Shown one piece after another: positions 51,809 to 62,900 of a stretch of DNA of 64,000 bases. The stretch is from Glycomyces albidus. GTDB lineage: Bacteria; Actinomycetota; Actinomycetes; Mycobacteriales; Micromonosporaceae. The notes below the pieces were generated by a model. The model was not told where the DNA came from. It saw only the letters and a program-made list of their open reading frames with translations, and ran no database searches. Each line of letters starts with the position of its first letter. Position 1 is the stretch's first letter. The translations under genes and the position numbers were made by a program. The stretch lies in assembly GCF_009451885.1 (NCBI RefSeq), contig NZ_WIAO01000008.1, forward strand, positions 1-64,000. The letters are read 5' to 3'.

Positions 51809-52744
51809 ATGACCACCCGCAACGCCGCACCGCGCCTGACCTTGCGCGAGCGGCTCAACCGAGCAGACGTGAAGATCACGCCGTACGCGCTGGTGTCCCC
51901 GTACTTCATCCTCTTCGCCCTCTTCGGCGTCTTCCCGATGGCGTACACGCTCTACGCGTCGCTCCACGAGTGGAAGCTCGGCAACGCCGAACGCACCTTC
52001 GTGGGCCTCGACAACTACGAGTTCCTGCTCACCACGTACGACCGCTTCAACTGGTCCGTGGTCAACACCCTCGGCATGTTCATCATGGCCACCGTCCCGC
52101 AGATCGTCTGCGCCATGATGGTCGCCAACGCCCTGAACAAGCGGCTGCGCCGCCCCATGATGTGGCGCATGCTCATCCTCGCGCCCATCGTCACCTCGGT
52201 CGTCGCCGTCGGCGTCATCTTCGCCCGCATCTGGGGCGCCGAGTACGGCATGGTCAACGGCGCGCTCGAGCTCATCGGCATCGACGGCATCGACTGGCAG
52301 ACCGGCCGGCTCTCCTCCTGGCTCGCGATCTCGTCCATGGTCGACTGGCGCTGGATGGGCTACAACTCGCTGATCTTCCTCGCCGCCATGCAGACCATCC
52401 CCAGGAACCTGTACGAGGCCGCGACGGTCGACGGCGCCACCCCCCGGCAGCAGTTCTGGAAGATCACCATCCCGCAGCTCAAGCCGGTCCTGATCTTCAC
52501 CGTGTTCGTCTCCTCCGTGGGCGGCATGACCCTGTTCGTCGAGCCGATGATGTTCGGCTCCGGACGGCTCAACGGCGGCGCCGATGGCCAGTTCCAGACC
52601 ACCGCGATGGTCCTGGTCGACATCCTCCGCACCCACGGCAACTACGGCATCTCGGCCGCGGCCGGCTGGCTCCTGTTCGCCGTCATCGGGATCGTCGCCG
52701 CGATCAACTTCCTCGTCGTCAACCGCATCCAGGGGAACAAATGA
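51809..52744 (+). CDS. cebF: Cellobiose ABC importer permease CebF
   Basis: ATG 51809 follows AAGGAAGG by 5-6 bp. The 311-residue protein has six helices (YALVSPYFILFALFGVFPMA first) and the EAA loop NLYEAATVDGATPRQQFWKI. It pairs with CebG as the membrane channel. It overlaps cebG by 4 bp (ATGA). Confidence 0.93.
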   Translation: MTTRNAAPRLTLRERLNRADVKITPYALVSPYFILFALFGVFPMAYTLYASLHEWKLGNAERTFVGLDNYEFLLTTYDRFNWSVVNTLGMFIMATVPQIVCAMMVANALNKRLRRPMMWRMLILAPIVTSVVAVGVIFARIWGAEYGMVNGALELIGIDGIDWQTGRLSSWLAISSMVDWRWMGYNSLIFLAAMQTIPRNLYEAATVDGATPRQQFWKITIPQLKPVLIFTVFVSSVGGMTLFVEPMMFGSGRLNGGADGQFQTTAMVLVDILRTHGNYGISAAAGWLLFAVIGIVAAINFLVVNRIQGNK

Positions 52745-53673
52745 GCACCGCCACCGCCCCGCGCCCCGCGGCCCCGGTCGCCGAACCGCCCAAGCCGCCG
52801 AAGCCCCCGCGCCGCAAGCGCGCGAAGCGCCCGATCGAGTCCGACGGGGTCTTCGCGCCCACGGTCATGACCCGCATCGGCCTCGCGTTCGTGGCGGTCC
52901 TGTCGATCTTCCCGCTGTACTGGATGATCGTCATCGCCTCCCGGGTGAGCTCCGACGCCTCGGGCTTCCCGCCGGCGCTCCTGCCCGGCGGCAACCTCGG
53001 CGAGCACATCCAGGAGGCGCTGACCAACCCGGAGGCCAACCTCCTCCTCGGCCTGCGGAACTCGCTCATCATCACCGGCACCGTGACCTTCTCGGTGGTC
53101 CTGCTCTCGACCCTCGCCGGATTCGCGTTCGCCAAGCTCCGGTTCCGCGGATCCAAGATCCTCATGGCCACCGTCCTGTTCTCCATGATGGTCCCGCTCC
53201 AGCAGCTCGGCGTCGTCCCGCTGTACATGGTCATGGTCGAGCTCGAATGGCTCGACACCCTCCAAGCCGTGATCCTGCCGTTCCTCATCAACGGGTTCGG
53301 GATCTTCATGATGCGCCAGTACGTCGACCAGGCGATCCCCGACGAGATCATCGAAGCCGCCCGCATCGACGGCGCGACCACCTTCGGCATCTGGTGGCGG
53401 ATCGTGCTCCCGGCCCTGCGCCCGGCCATGGTCGTCCTCGGACTGCTCACGTTCATGCTCAACTGGAACGAGTTCCTGTGGCCGTTCATGGTCCTGAGCG
53501 AGCAGAACCCCACGATCCAGCTCGCGATCCGTCAGATCTCCACCGCCACCTGGGCGGCGGACCTCTCGATGATCTTCACGGGCACCTTGATCTCGATCAT
53601 TCCCATCGCGATCCTGTTCGTCGTCTTCGGGCGGCAGATCGTCCACGGCATCATGGAAGGCTCCGGCAAATAA
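52741..53673 (+). CDS. cebG: Cellobiose ABC importer permease CebG
   Basis: A 310-residue permease with a Pro/Lys-rich cytoplasmic N-terminus (VAEPPKPPKPPRRKRAKRPI), six helices and the EAA loop EIIEAARIDGATTFGIWWRI. It forms the channel with CebF. The energising ATPase is not encoded in the cluster, as in Streptomyces where MsiK serves several importers. The last base of its stop is the first base of the bglC start (TAATG). Confidence 0.93.
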   Translation: MSTATAPRPAAPVAEPPKPPKPPRRKRAKRPIESDGVFAPTVMTRIGLAFVAVLSIFPLYWMIVIASRVSSDASGFPPALLPGGNLGEHIQEALTNPEANLLLGLRNSLIITGTVTFSVVLLSTLAGFAFAKLRFRGSKILMATVLFSMMVPLQQLGVVPLYMVMVELEWLDTLQAVILPFLINGFGIFMMRQYVDQAIPDEIIEAARIDGATTFGIWWRIVLPALRPAMVVLGLLTFMLNWNEFLWPFMVLSEQNPTIQLAIRQISTATWAADLSMIFTGTLISIIPIAILFVVFGRQIVHGIMEGSGK

Positions 53674-55097
53674 TGACCAACGAATTCGAAGGGGCGGCGG
53701 CCCTCGCCGCCCGATTTCCAACCGGCTTCACCTGGGGAGCGGCGACGTCCTCGTACCAGGTGGAGGGCGCGACCGACGCGGACGGGCGAGGCAGGTCCAT
53801 CTGGGACTCGTTCGTGAACGAGCCGGGACGGGTGGTCGACGGCTCGAACGGCGACACCGCGATCGACTCCTACCGCAACATCGCCGGCGACGTCGCCACC
53901 GTCAAGTCCCTCGGGCTCAACAGCTACCGGTTCTCCCTGTCGTGGCCCCGGATCTGCCCCGACGGGGACGGGCGGATCAACCCGGCCGGGCTGCGCTACT
54001 ACTCCGACCTGGTGGACGCCCTCCTCGCCGAGGGCATCACCCCCTGGGTGACGCTCTACCACTGGGACCTGCCGCAGGCCCTGGAGGACAAGGGCGGCTG
54101 GCCGGTGCGGGACACCGCGCTGCGCTTCGGCGACTTCGCGCTCATCGCGCACACGGCGCTCGGCGACCGGGTCAAGCACTGGATCACGGTCAACGAGCCG
54201 TGGTGCGCGGCGTTCCTCGGCTACGCCTCCGGCGAGCACGCGCCGGGCCGGCGCGAGCCCGCGGAGTCGATCGCCGCGGCGCACCACCTGATGCTCGGGC
54301 ACGGCCTCGCCGCGCGCGCCATCAAGAGCGCCGACCCCGAGGCCACCGTCAGCATCGGGATCAACTTCTACCCGGTGCACGCCGCCAGCGACGCCCCCGG
54401 CGACGTGGACGCGGCCCGCCGCGTCGACGGCGTCCAGAACCGCTGGTTCACCGACGCGGCCCTGCGCGGGACCTACCCCGAGGACGTCGTCGAGGACTTC
54501 AAGGCGATCACCGACTTCGACTTCAACCGCGACGGCGACCTGGAGACCATCAACGCGCCGATCGACGTGCTGTCGGTGAACTACTACAGCCGCTTCACCG
54601 TCACCGGCAACGGCGGCTCGGCCTCCGCCTCCGCCGCCCCGACCGGCGCGGGCTCCGCGTGGCCGGCCAACGAACACATCGGGTTCGTGCCCGCCGGGCT
54701 CCCCGTCACCGACATGGGCTGGGAGATCGAGCCGGCCGGGCTCACCGAGATGCTCACGCGCCTGCACGCCGCCTACCCGGAGGTCGCCCTCGCGGTGACC
54801 GAGAACGGCGCGGCGTTCCCCGACAAGCTCGACGAAGGCCGCGTCCGCGACCCCGAGCGGCTCGACTACGTGCAGCAGCACCTGTCGGCCTGCGCGGACG
54901 CGCTCGACGCGGGAGTCCCGCTCGTCGGGTATTTCGCCTGGTCGCTCGCCGACAACTTCGAGTGGGCCTGGGGCTACACCAAGCGGTTCGGTCTCGTGTA
55001 CGTCGATTTCGAGACCGGCGAGCGCACCGTCAAGGACTCCGGGCGCTGGTACGGCGACCTGGTGCGACGCGCTCGTTCGAACCGTGAGGCAGAATAG
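53673..55097 (+). CDS. bglC: GH1 beta-glucosidase BglC
   Basis: A 474-residue GH1 enzyme, start overlapping cebG by one base. GH1 signatures: N-terminal FPTGFTWGAATSSYQVEGAT, acid/base Glu in WITVNEPW (about residue 172), nucleophile Glu in LAVTENGAAF (about 380), and WSLADNFEWAWGYTKRFGL near the end. There is no signal peptide, so it splits imported cellobiose to glucose in the cytoplasm. Confidence 0.96.
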   Translation: MTNEFEGAAALAARFPTGFTWGAATSSYQVEGATDADGRGRSIWDSFVNEPGRVVDGSNGDTAIDSYRNIAGDVATVKSLGLNSYRFSLSWPRICPDGDGRINPAGLRYYSDLVDALLAEGITPWVTLYHWDLPQALEDKGGWPVRDTALRFGDFALIAHTALGDRVKHWITVNEPWCAAFLGYASGEHAPGRREPAESIAAAHHLMLGHGLAARAIKSADPEATVSIGINFYPVHAASDAPGDVDAARRVDGVQNRWFTDAALRGTYPEDVVEDFKAITDFDFNRDGDLETINAPIDVLSVNYYSRFTVTGNGGSASASAAPTGAGSAWPANEHIGFVPAGLPVTDMGWEIEPAGLTEMLTRLHAAYPEVALAVTENGAAFPDKLDEGRVRDPERLDYVQQHLSACADALDAGVPLVGYFAWSLADNFEWAWGYTKRFGLVYVDFETGERTVKDSGRWYGDLVRRARSNREAE

Positions 55098-55128
55098 TTC
55101 CACGCGACATAGCCCGAGGTGATGCACG

Positions 55129-56208
55129 ATGACCGAGACCCGACTTGAGGCTCCAGGCGAACCACTGCCTGCCGAGCGCACCGGCCGCAGGCGCAGCGGC
55201 GGCCGGCCGACGCTCGACACGGTTGCGCGCCATGCGGGCGTCGGCCGGGGCACGGTCTCCCGTGTCATCAACGGCTCCCCCAAAGTCGCCGAGGACACGC
55301 GTGCGGCGGTCCTGGCCGCGATCAAGGAGCTGGGGTACGTCCCCAACCAGGCGGCCAGGACCCTCGTGACCCAGCGGACGGACACCGTCGCGCTCGTGGT
55401 CACCGAGTCCCAGGAGTGGCTGTGGTCGGAGCCGTTCTTCGCGGGGGTGCTGCGCGGGATCACCGAGCAGCTCGCCGAGGAGAACATGCGGCTCATGCTC
55501 ACGTTCGCCCCGCGCGACGGCAACCGCACCGACCTCGAGTCCTACCTGATGGGGCAGCACGTCGACGGGGTCATGATGGTCTCGAGCCACTCGGGCGACC
55601 CGCTCCCCGAGCGCCTCGAGGACGCCGGCATCCCGATCGTCCTCTGCGGTACGCCCGTCGGCTTCCGGCCGGTGGCGTACGTCGACTGCGACAACCGCTC
55701 CGGCGCCCGCCAGGCCGTCGAGTACCTCGCCGAGCGCGGCCACAAGCGCATCGGCATCATCGCCGGCCCCCAGGACATGGCCGTCGGCGTCGACCGCCTC
55801 AACGGCTACCGCGACGGCCTCCGCGGCCACCGCCTCCCGGTCGAGGAGGGCCTGGTCGCGGTCGCCGAGGGCTTCGACGAGGCCAGCGGCATCAAGGCGG
55901 CCCGCCGCCTGTTCGACACCGCCGGGCACCTCGACGCGGTCTTCGCGAACTCCGACCCGCTCGCCATCGCGACGCTCCGCGTCGCCCGCGAGCGCGGCAT
56001 CCGCGTCCCCGACGACCTCGCGCTCGTCGGCTTCGACGACTCCCCGCTCGCCGAGGTCGCCGACCCGCCCCTGACCACGGTCCACCAGCCGACCGAGACG
56101 ATGGGCCGCGAGATGGCCCGCCTCCTGTGCGGCCGCATCCGCGGCGAGGAGGCCGGCCCCCTGGTGACGATCCTCGGCACGAGGATCGTGGTCCGCCAGT
56201 CCGCCTGA
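55129..56208 (+). CDS. cebR: CebR, LacI-family cellobiose repressor
   Basis: A 359-residue LacI/GalR regulator. HTH at about 27-48 (PTLDTVARHAGVGRGTVSRV), hinge NQAARTLVTQ, then a sugar-binding domain. It has an N-terminal polar extension of 25 residues. It follows bglC by 31 bp in the cellobiose operon, and three CebR-like boxes lie between the GH48 gene and cebE. In Streptomyces, CebR is released by cellobiose. Followed by a perfect 13-bp hairpin. Confidence 0.93.
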   Translation: MTETRLEAPGEPLPAERTGRRRSGGRPTLDTVARHAGVGRGTVSRVINGSPKVAEDTRAAVLAAIKELGYVPNQAARTLVTQRTDTVALVVTESQEWLWSEPFFAGVLRGITEQLAEENMRLMLTFAPRDGNRTDLESYLMGQHVDGVMMVSSHSGDPLPERLEDAGIPIVLCGTPVGFRPVAYVDCDNRSGARQAVEYLAERGHKRIGIIAGPQDMAVGVDRLNGYRDGLRGHRLPVEEGLVAVAEGFDEASGIKAARRLFDTAGHLDAVFANSDPLAIATLRVARERGIRVPDDLALVGFDDSPLAEVADPPLTTVHQPTETMGREMARLLCGRIRGEEAGPLVTILGTRIVVRQSA

Positions 56209-56219
56209 GACGACCGAAC

Positions 56220-56249
56220 GGGCCCGGCTCCAGCAATGGAGCCGGGCCC
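56220..56249 (+). terminator. cebR operon terminator
   Basis: GGGCCCGGCTCCA and TGGAGCCGGGCCC with loop GCAA, 11 bp after the cebR stop. It may also stop the convergent FG-GAP gene. Confidence 0.85.
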
Positions 56250-56263
56250 TCGACGTCCTCACA

Positions 56264-59200
56264 TCAGATGACGATGTTCATCGTGTTCCAGCCGGCGCCG
56301 ACCAGGAGCGGCGGCGAGTACGAGCCGGCGCTGGTGCCCCGGTACAGGTAGAGGTTTCCGTTGGCGGTGCTCCGGGCGACCCAGTCGGCATGGCCGTCGA
56401 GGTTGAAGTCGCCGACCGAGGCGAGGCCGTTCATGCCGCTCCAGCCGCAGCCGAGCTTCACCGCTGCCTTGAGCGTCCCGTCGCCGCGGCCGCTGTAGCG
56501 GTAGAGGCAGCCGTCCGATCCGCGGACGGCGACCAGATCGGCGTGGCCGTCGTGGTCGAGGTCGCCCACGGCGGTGGGGCCGCCGAGCGCGTTCCAGCCG
56601 GTCCCGATGTTCACGCGGGTGCCGACTTTCCCGTCGCCTCTGCCCGGATAGAACCACAGGTACCCGGTGGACCGCTCGCGGGCGACGATGTCGACCTTGC
56701 CGTCGCCGTTGAAATCCTGGCCGGAGACGATGGCGCTCATGGCGTTCCAGCCGGTCCCGACCTGGATCCGGTGCTCGTACGAGAAGTCGCCGTACGCGGT
56801 TCCCGGGATGACGTAGAGCGCGCCGTTCGACGCGACCCTCGCCAGCAGGTCGGGGATGCCGTCGCCGGTGAGGTCGCCCGCGGTCTCGAGCAAGTTCATG
56901 CCGCCCATGCCGGTGCCCCACTGCGAGCTCTGGCCGAAACCGCTGGAGCCGTTGCCGGGGTAGAAGTACACGGTCCCGGTCGTGTGCCGGGCGAGCACGT
57001 CGGTGAAGCCGCTGGCGTCGAAGTCGTAGGCGCGGTCGACCGCGGTGCCGGGGAGGCGCAGGCCCTCCCACCCGTCGTCGACGACACGCCTGCCGACATG
57101 GTCGCCGAAGTCGTTGAAGGAGTGCATGACGAGTTCGCCGGTGAACGCGTCGATCCCGACGACCTCGCCGGTGCCGTCCCCGTCGTAGTCGTCCGCGGCG
57201 GTGAGCTCGTTGTACTGGGCCGAGCTGAGGCCGTCCTCGTCGTCGTAGACCTTCTGGCGCGCGCCGACGGTGCCGTCGCCCTGGCCGTGGTAGAGGAAGT
57301 ACTCGCCGGTGGCGTGCTTGCGGGCGAGCAGGTCGGGCCGCCCGTCGCGGTTGGCGTCGGCGAGGGTGGTGATGGTGTCGATCCCGCCCCAGCCGGTGCT
57401 CACGGCGGTCCTGGCGCCGAACGTGCCGTTGCCGAGGCCGGGATAGAAGTACAGCTTGCGGTCGCTCTTGCCGACGGCGTAGAGGTCGGTCTTCCCGTCC
57501 CCGTCGAAGTCGCCGCTGGAGGTGAAGACGCCCTGGGCGTTCCAACCGGTGCCCGCCTGGATGCGGGTCCCGAGCCCGCCGGCGCCGTTCCCGGGGTAGG
57601 TGTACAGGACGCCGGTCCGGGTGTCCCGGGCGAGGAGGTCGGCGATGCCGTCGCCGGTGAGGTCGCCGGCCATGGCGATGTCCATCGCGCCCCATCCGGC
57701 GCCGCGGGAGACGCCGCTCGCGAGGGTGCCGTCGCCGTTTCCGGCGAAGAAGAGCAGGTTCCCGTCGGACCTGCGCACGGCGAAGAGGTCCTGGTGGTCG
57801 TCGCCGTTGTAGTCCCCGCGGTTGTAGGAGGCGGAGACGGCGATCTCCTGGCTGTAGGTGACGAGGCTCCGCTGGTCGTACATCTGGAGCATCCAGAGCG
57901 TGGTGCCGGTCTGCTTGATCTCCAGGTTCAGGGTGAAGGTGGTGTCGTCGACGAGCACGGTCGTCTCCGGCTCGCAGTCGTCGTCGCCGAGGCAGTGGAT
58001 CGTCAGCTTGCTGACGCCGTTGGGGAACCCGGCGTCGGCGACCGTGACCTCGACGGGGACGATGTCGCCGACGAAGTGGGGCCCGGGCGGGACTTCGATG
58101 GCGACGAACTCGGGCTTGCTGTCGTCGACCATGTAATAGCAGGTGTCCGAGACTTCAACGGCGCCGCTCGGGTGCTTGAACTCGTGTCGGACGGAGTAGT
58201 AGCCGTCGTCCACGGCGAACGTGGACGCGGGCGCGGTGCCGTCGGCGACCTCGGCCGGGGCTGAGACCGCGACGACTTCACCGGTGTCGGCGTTGCGGAC
58301 GGTCGCGGTCCAGGTGATGTCCTGGTCGACGAGGTCGGGGCGCCACAGGTCGGCGGTGAATCCGCCGTAGGGAACCGTCCCGGTGCGAAGCTGGGGGTAC
58401 GTAGGCATGGTGTTGCAGGACCTCGTCGTGAAGTTCGCGGCCTCGATGTCCCAGAGGAGGTCGAGGCGGGCGGAGCCGCCGTCGAACCGGGCGGTCTCCT
58501 CGCTCGCGGTCATGCCGAAGGTGGGGCCGGGGAATCCGGAGGCGAGGCTCCAGGGGCCGAGGTCGTACACGGCCGTGCCGTCGATGCAGGCGCCGGCCGC
58601 CGGGGGCCTGGTACCGGTCGGCAGCGGCCGGTCGGTCCAGGAGAGGTGCGGGCGGTAGACCCTGGTGACCAGGAGCTCGGGTGCGACGCATTCGGCGCCT
58701 TCGGCCGCATCGACTCGGAACTCGGCTTCGGCGACGCTGACGGTGGCGCCGGCCGGGACGGAGGAGGGCAGCAGGTCGCCGAGGGTCCCGCCCCAGAAGT
58801 TCCAGTAGGTGGCCGCTTGGGCGGGTGCGGAGCATTCGGGGTCGGCCGTCGCGTCGCAGTAGGGGCCGACGACCGCGTCCGCGTTCTGTCCGGCCGCGAC
58901 GAAGTAGGGCTCCCCGCGGCCCCCGTCGCCGCGGAAGAGGGTGAGGTCGGGCTCGGCGGACGTGACCGAGGCCCATTCGTTGACGCCGTACTGCCGGTAC
59001 GTCCACTGGGCGGTCACGGTCAGCGGGAAGGCGGCCTCGCCGAGGCCGCCTCCTGCCGGGGTCAGCGAGAGGACGCCGTCCGTGCCGACGGCGAGATTGA
59101 GCGCCTGCCCGTCTCCCGCGCTGTCGCGCAGGTAGAACGGCGTGGTCTGCTCCCCGGCGGTCTGGCGCTCCGGATGGCCCACCGGATATGCCAGGTCGAG

Positions 59201-59833
59201 CGTGTTCTGGAGGCGGCCGCCGCCGGCGACCGCCCAGTAGTCGAGGTCCAGGCCCGAGGAAAGGGCGTTCCAAGCGGCCTCGTCGGCGATGTCGAAGCGG
59301 AGTCCCAGGTCCGAGACGCGCGCGTCGAGGGTGAGGTCGAGTCCGGGGGCGAGGTCGTCGTAGTGGACCTCCGTGCCGGAGTACGTCGGCGCCGGTGTGC
59401 TCTCGGCCCAGTGGAGGCCGGCGGCCGGGGTGCTGAGCAGCGGCGCGTCGCCGCCGAGACCGAGGGTGAGATCCCATTCGGAGTCGGCTTGGACCAGTGA
59501 GCCGTCCGCCTCGGTGAGCGTGGGATCGGCCGCGCCCTGTGCTTGGAGCATCTCGGCGGAGGGGACGGTCGAGACCCGGCGGAGCCGGCCTTCGGGGGTT
59601 GCGGAGTAGGTGTCGTAGTCGGTGGTCACCGCTTCGATCACCACTTCGACCCCGCACGCGTTCGCGATCTCGAGCGCGGGCTCGGTGGCGGCGGCCGACG
59701 GGCGCTCGCCCAGGGCGCCGCAGTCGATCTCGGTGGTCTGCGCGGCCGCGGCACCGGGCACGGCCAGGAGGGCGGCGCCGACTGCGGCGGCGGTGAAGGC
59801 GGCCGTCCTGCCTCGGGGAGGGGTGAAGTTCAT
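56264..59833 (-). CDS. Secreted FG-GAP/VCBS repeat protein, 1189 aa (copy 1)
   Basis: A signal peptide (TAAFTAAAVGAALLAVPGAA, cleavage after AAA) is followed by a unique region (about 35-640) of beta-rich domains with Cys pairs, including DLTLDARVSDLGLRFDIADE and a segment VEVTVADAGFPNGVSKLTIH. The C-terminal half (about 665-1189) has ten or so FG-GAP/VCBS repeats of about 48 residues (DFDGDGKTDLYAVGKSDRKL then YFYPGLGNGTFG), each with a calcium-type DxDxDG loop; these form a beta-propeller. The function is unknown; a surface or secreted binding protein is likely. It shares order and about 40 percent by-eye similarity with the gene at 59934. Confidence 0.85.
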   Translation of the reverse strand: MNFTPPRGRTAAFTAAAVGAALLAVPGAAAAQTTEIDCGALGERPSAAATEPALEIANACGVEVVIEAVTTDYDTYSATPEGRLRRVSTVPSAEMLQAQGAADPTLTEADGSLVQADSEWDLTLGLGGDAPLLSTPAAGLHWAESTPAPTYSGTEVHYDDLAPGLDLTLDARVSDLGLRFDIADEAAWNALSSGLDLDYWAVAGGGRLQNTLDLAYPVGHPERQTAGEQTTPFYLRDSAGDGQALNLAVGTDGVLSLTPAGGGLGEAAFPLTVTAQWTYRQYGVNEWASVTSAEPDLTLFRGDGGRGEPYFVAAGQNADAVVGPYCDATADPECSAPAQAATYWNFWGGTLGDLLPSSVPAGATVSVAEAEFRVDAAEGAECVAPELLVTRVYRPHLSWTDRPLPTGTRPPAAGACIDGTAVYDLGPWSLASGFPGPTFGMTASEETARFDGGSARLDLLWDIEAANFTTRSCNTMPTYPQLRTGTVPYGGFTADLWRPDLVDQDITWTATVRNADTGEVVAVSAPAEVADGTAPASTFAVDDGYYSVRHEFKHPSGAVEVSDTCYYMVDDSKPEFVAIEVPPGPHFVGDIVPVEVTVADAGFPNGVSKLTIHCLGDDDCEPETTVLVDDTTFTLNLEIKQTGTTLWMLQMYDQRSLVTYSQEIAVSASYNRGDYNGDDHQDLFAVRRSDGNLLFFAGNGDGTLASGVSRGAGWGAMDIAMAGDLTGDGIADLLARDTRTGVLYTYPGNGAGGLGTRIQAGTGWNAQGVFTSSGDFDGDGKTDLYAVGKSDRKLYFYPGLGNGTFGARTAVSTGWGGIDTITTLADANRDGRPDLLARKHATGEYFLYHGQGDGTVGARQKVYDDEDGLSSAQYNELTAADDYDGDGTGEVVGIDAFTGELVMHSFNDFGDHVGRRVVDDGWEGLRLPGTAVDRAYDFDASGFTDVLARHTTGTVYFYPGNGSSGFGQSSQWGTGMGGMNLLETAGDLTGDGIPDLLARVASNGALYVIPGTAYGDFSYEHRIQVGTGWNAMSAIVSGQDFNGDGKVDIVARERSTGYLWFYPGRGDGKVGTRVNIGTGWNALGGPTAVGDLDHDGHADLVAVRGSDGCLYRYSGRGDGTLKAAVKLGCGWSGMNGLASVGDFNLDGHADWVARSTANGNLYLYRGTSAGSYSPPLLVGAGWNTMNIVI

Positions 59834-59886
59834 TCAGGTGTCCTGGGTGTTCGAAGGGGATTCGGTTCCACGATAGACGAAACCGG

Positions 59887-59920
59887 GCCCGGCCGCGGTC
59901 CGAGCGGACCGCGGCCGGGC
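59887..59920 (-). terminator. Terminator between the two FG-GAP genes
   Basis: GCCCGGCCGCGGTCC and GGACCGCGGCCGGGC (15 bp) with loop GAGC; on the minus strand it is followed by CCGGTTTCG. It lies 13 bp after the stop of the upstream copy. Confidence 0.8.
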
Positions 59921-59933
59921 AGGTGCGGGGTCG

Positions 59934-62900
59934 TCAGGCGACGGCGTTCGCCCACGTCCAGCCGGTCACGATGGTGACGCGCACGTCGAAACCGCCGGTG
60001 CCGTTGCCGCGGTACAGGTACATGCGGCCGTCCGCCTGGCGGCGGGCGATCCAGTCGCCGTGGCCGTCGCCGTCGAAGTCCTCGACGGCGGCGACCTGGT
60101 CGTACCCGGTCCAGTTGCAGCTCACCAGCACCCCGGCCTTGAGTGTGCCGTCGCCGCGGCCGCCGTAGAAGTACATGCAGTCGTTCGAGGACCGGATGCC
60201 GATCACGTCGGCGTGGCCGTCGTGGTCGAGGTCCCCGGGCGAGGTGATCTCCCGCATGCCGTTCCAGCCGGTGCTGAACTGCACCCGGGCGGCGAGCGTC
60301 CCGTCGCCCTTGCCCGGGTAGAGCCACAGGTAGCCGGTGGCCTTGTCGCGTGCGATGAGGTCGACCTTGCCGTCGCCGTTGAAGTCCTGCCCGGAGACGA
60401 TGGCGCTCATGGCGTTCCAGCCGGTCCCGATCCGCAGGCGGCTCGCAGGGTCGTGCCCGCCCCCGCCGTTCCCCGGGTACAGGTACAGGGCCCCGTCCGA
60501 GTCCCTGCCGAGCAGGTCCGCGAACCCGTCGCCGTCGAAGTCGCCGGCGGTCTCCAGCAGCGTCAGGCTCTTCAGGCCGGTGCCCCACGTGCCGATCGGG
60601 CCGAACCCGGTCGAGCCGTTCCCGTTGTACACGTACAGCTTCCCGTCCGAGGCCCGCCGCGCGAACACGTCGGCGTTCCCGTCGCCGGTGTAGTCGTAGG
60701 TGCCGTCGGCCTGAACGGACGGGAGGCGGTACCGGCCCCAGCCGGTGCCCTCGACCTGGTCGGTCGCCACGGCGTGGAGTCCGTAGTCGTAGCGGAAGGA
60801 CTCGCGGACGAGTTCACCGGTGGCGGCGTCGACCGCCACCAGGTCCGCGTAGTTGTCGCCGTCGGTGTCGCCCGCGCTCGTCACGCTGCTGAACAGGCGG
60901 GTGTTGAAGGCGCTCGACTCGAGATCGGCGAGTCCGGCCATGGCCGAGGACGTCTGGCCCGCGCGGAGGTGGTAGATCCAGTACTCGCCGGTGCGCGCGT
61001 CACGAACCATGAGCTCGTCCTCGTTCTCGCCCGAGAGGTTGTCGAGGTTCACGATCATGTCGACGCTGCGGCCGAGCTGGCTGGTTCCCACGGGTGAGGC
61101 GCCGAACGTGCCGTCGCCGTTCCCGCGGTGCACGACCACGGCGCCGTCGGACTTGACGCCGATCAGGTCGACGAACCCGCTGTAGAAGAACTCGCCGACA
61201 GCGAACGACTCGACCGTGTTCCATCCAGACCCGGCGCTGATCCGGGTCCCGAACCCGCCGTCGCCGTCGCCGGGGTAGGTGTAGAGGTTCCCGTTCCGGT
61301 TGTCACGGGCGAACAGATCGGGGCGTCCGTCGGAGGTGATGTCGCCCGGCATGGTCACGTCCATGTGGCCCCAGCCGGTCGCGAGGACCGTGGGCGCGGC
61401 GAAGGTGCCGTCCCCCTTCCCCGCATGGAGCAGGAGCGCCCCGTCCGAGCGCCGGACCGTCACCAGGTCCTGGTGGCGGTCGCCGTCGAAGTCGTTCTTC
61501 GAGTAGGTCGCGGGCAGGTCGAGGACCGGTAGTTCAGCGGAGTTCCCCGCCTTGTCCAGCAGGTAGAAGGACGCCCTGCCGTTGGTGTCGGTGACCTGGA
61601 TTTCGACGTCGTGCACGCCGTTCTCGGTGAGGACGCCGGCCGGGCCGGTGCACACGGAGCATCCGACCGTCAGCGCGTTGAGACCGTCCGGGAACCCTTC
61701 GTCGGCGACCTCGATCGCGGCACCGACGGTGTCACCGACGTAGCGCTGACCGGGTTCCACCGTGATGTCGAGGAACTCCGGTGCGGCGGTGTCGACGACC
61801 AGGTAGCAGGGCGCGGCCCGGTAGGAGAAGTCGACGGTGGTCGAGGAGAAGTCATACTCGACGCGGTACTTCCCGTTGGGCAGCGGATCCTCGAGGACGT
61901 AGTACGGGCTGGAGCCGAGCGGCACCGGCTTCGGGTCGGTCGTCAAGGCGACCGCACCGGTGGTCTGGTCGGTGAACGTGGCGGTCCAGGTGAGACCGAG
62001 GTCCAGCGTCTCGGACCGCCAGGTCTTGACCAGGGTGTTGCCGTACTCGGGCGTTGCCGTCTTGAAGAACGGCGCGGCATCGAGAAGGCTCCGGCACAGC
62101 GAGTAGTGCGGGCCTGCGTAGAAGAAGCCCGCGATGTCGAAGAAGACGTCGAGGCGTGCAGAGCCGCCGTCGAAGCGAGCGGTCTCGGTGCTGTCCGCGG
62201 TGCCGAATGTGACCGATCCGGACGCTTCCGGGTCGCTCCACGCGCCGGAGACCGCATCGGTCAGGTCGTAGCGGGCGGTGCCGCCCTCACATTCGCCTGC
62301 TCCCGCGGATCCGATGACGGCGGGGCGGTCGTTCCAGGTCGCGGCGGCGGAGTACTCCTCGGTGAGGTTCAGTTTGGGAGCGGAGCACGCGGCGCCCTCG
62401 GCCGCGTCGACACTGAAGACCGCGGCGGACACGGGGTACTCGAACGTGTAGGACGTGTCCGGGTCGAGACCCGCCAGCATGGGCCATTCGAAGTTCCAGT
62501 AGACGGCCGCTTCGGCCTGTGCGCACTCCCCTCCGGCGAGGTCGTCGCAGTAGGAGCCGCCGACCGCGTCCGCGGACTGCCCGGCGGCGGCGAAGTACGG
62601 CTCATCGAGGCCCGCTTCGCCCCGGTAGAGAGTCGAGTCGGCGGCGGCCGACGTGACGGCGCCCCACTCGTTCGCCCGGTAGGAGCGGTCCGCCCACTGG
62701 GTGGAGAGCGTCAGCGGGAACTCCGCGGCGGCGAGCGCCTCCTCGGAGAGGGTCACGGTGAGCGCACCGTCTCCCGCGAGATCGAGGTCCGCTCGATGCA
62801 CGGCGCCGGCGGCATCGCGCACGGTGAACGGGGTCGTCCATTCGGTGTCCGGCTTGGAGTCGGTGTCGTCGAAGCGCAACGATCCGTCGACGGCCTCGGC

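Noticed and set aside
56390-58264. Val/Ala/Gly/Asp-rich frame antisense to FG-GAP gene 1
   Set aside because: Repeat structure is inherited from the FG-GAP repeats on the coding strand.
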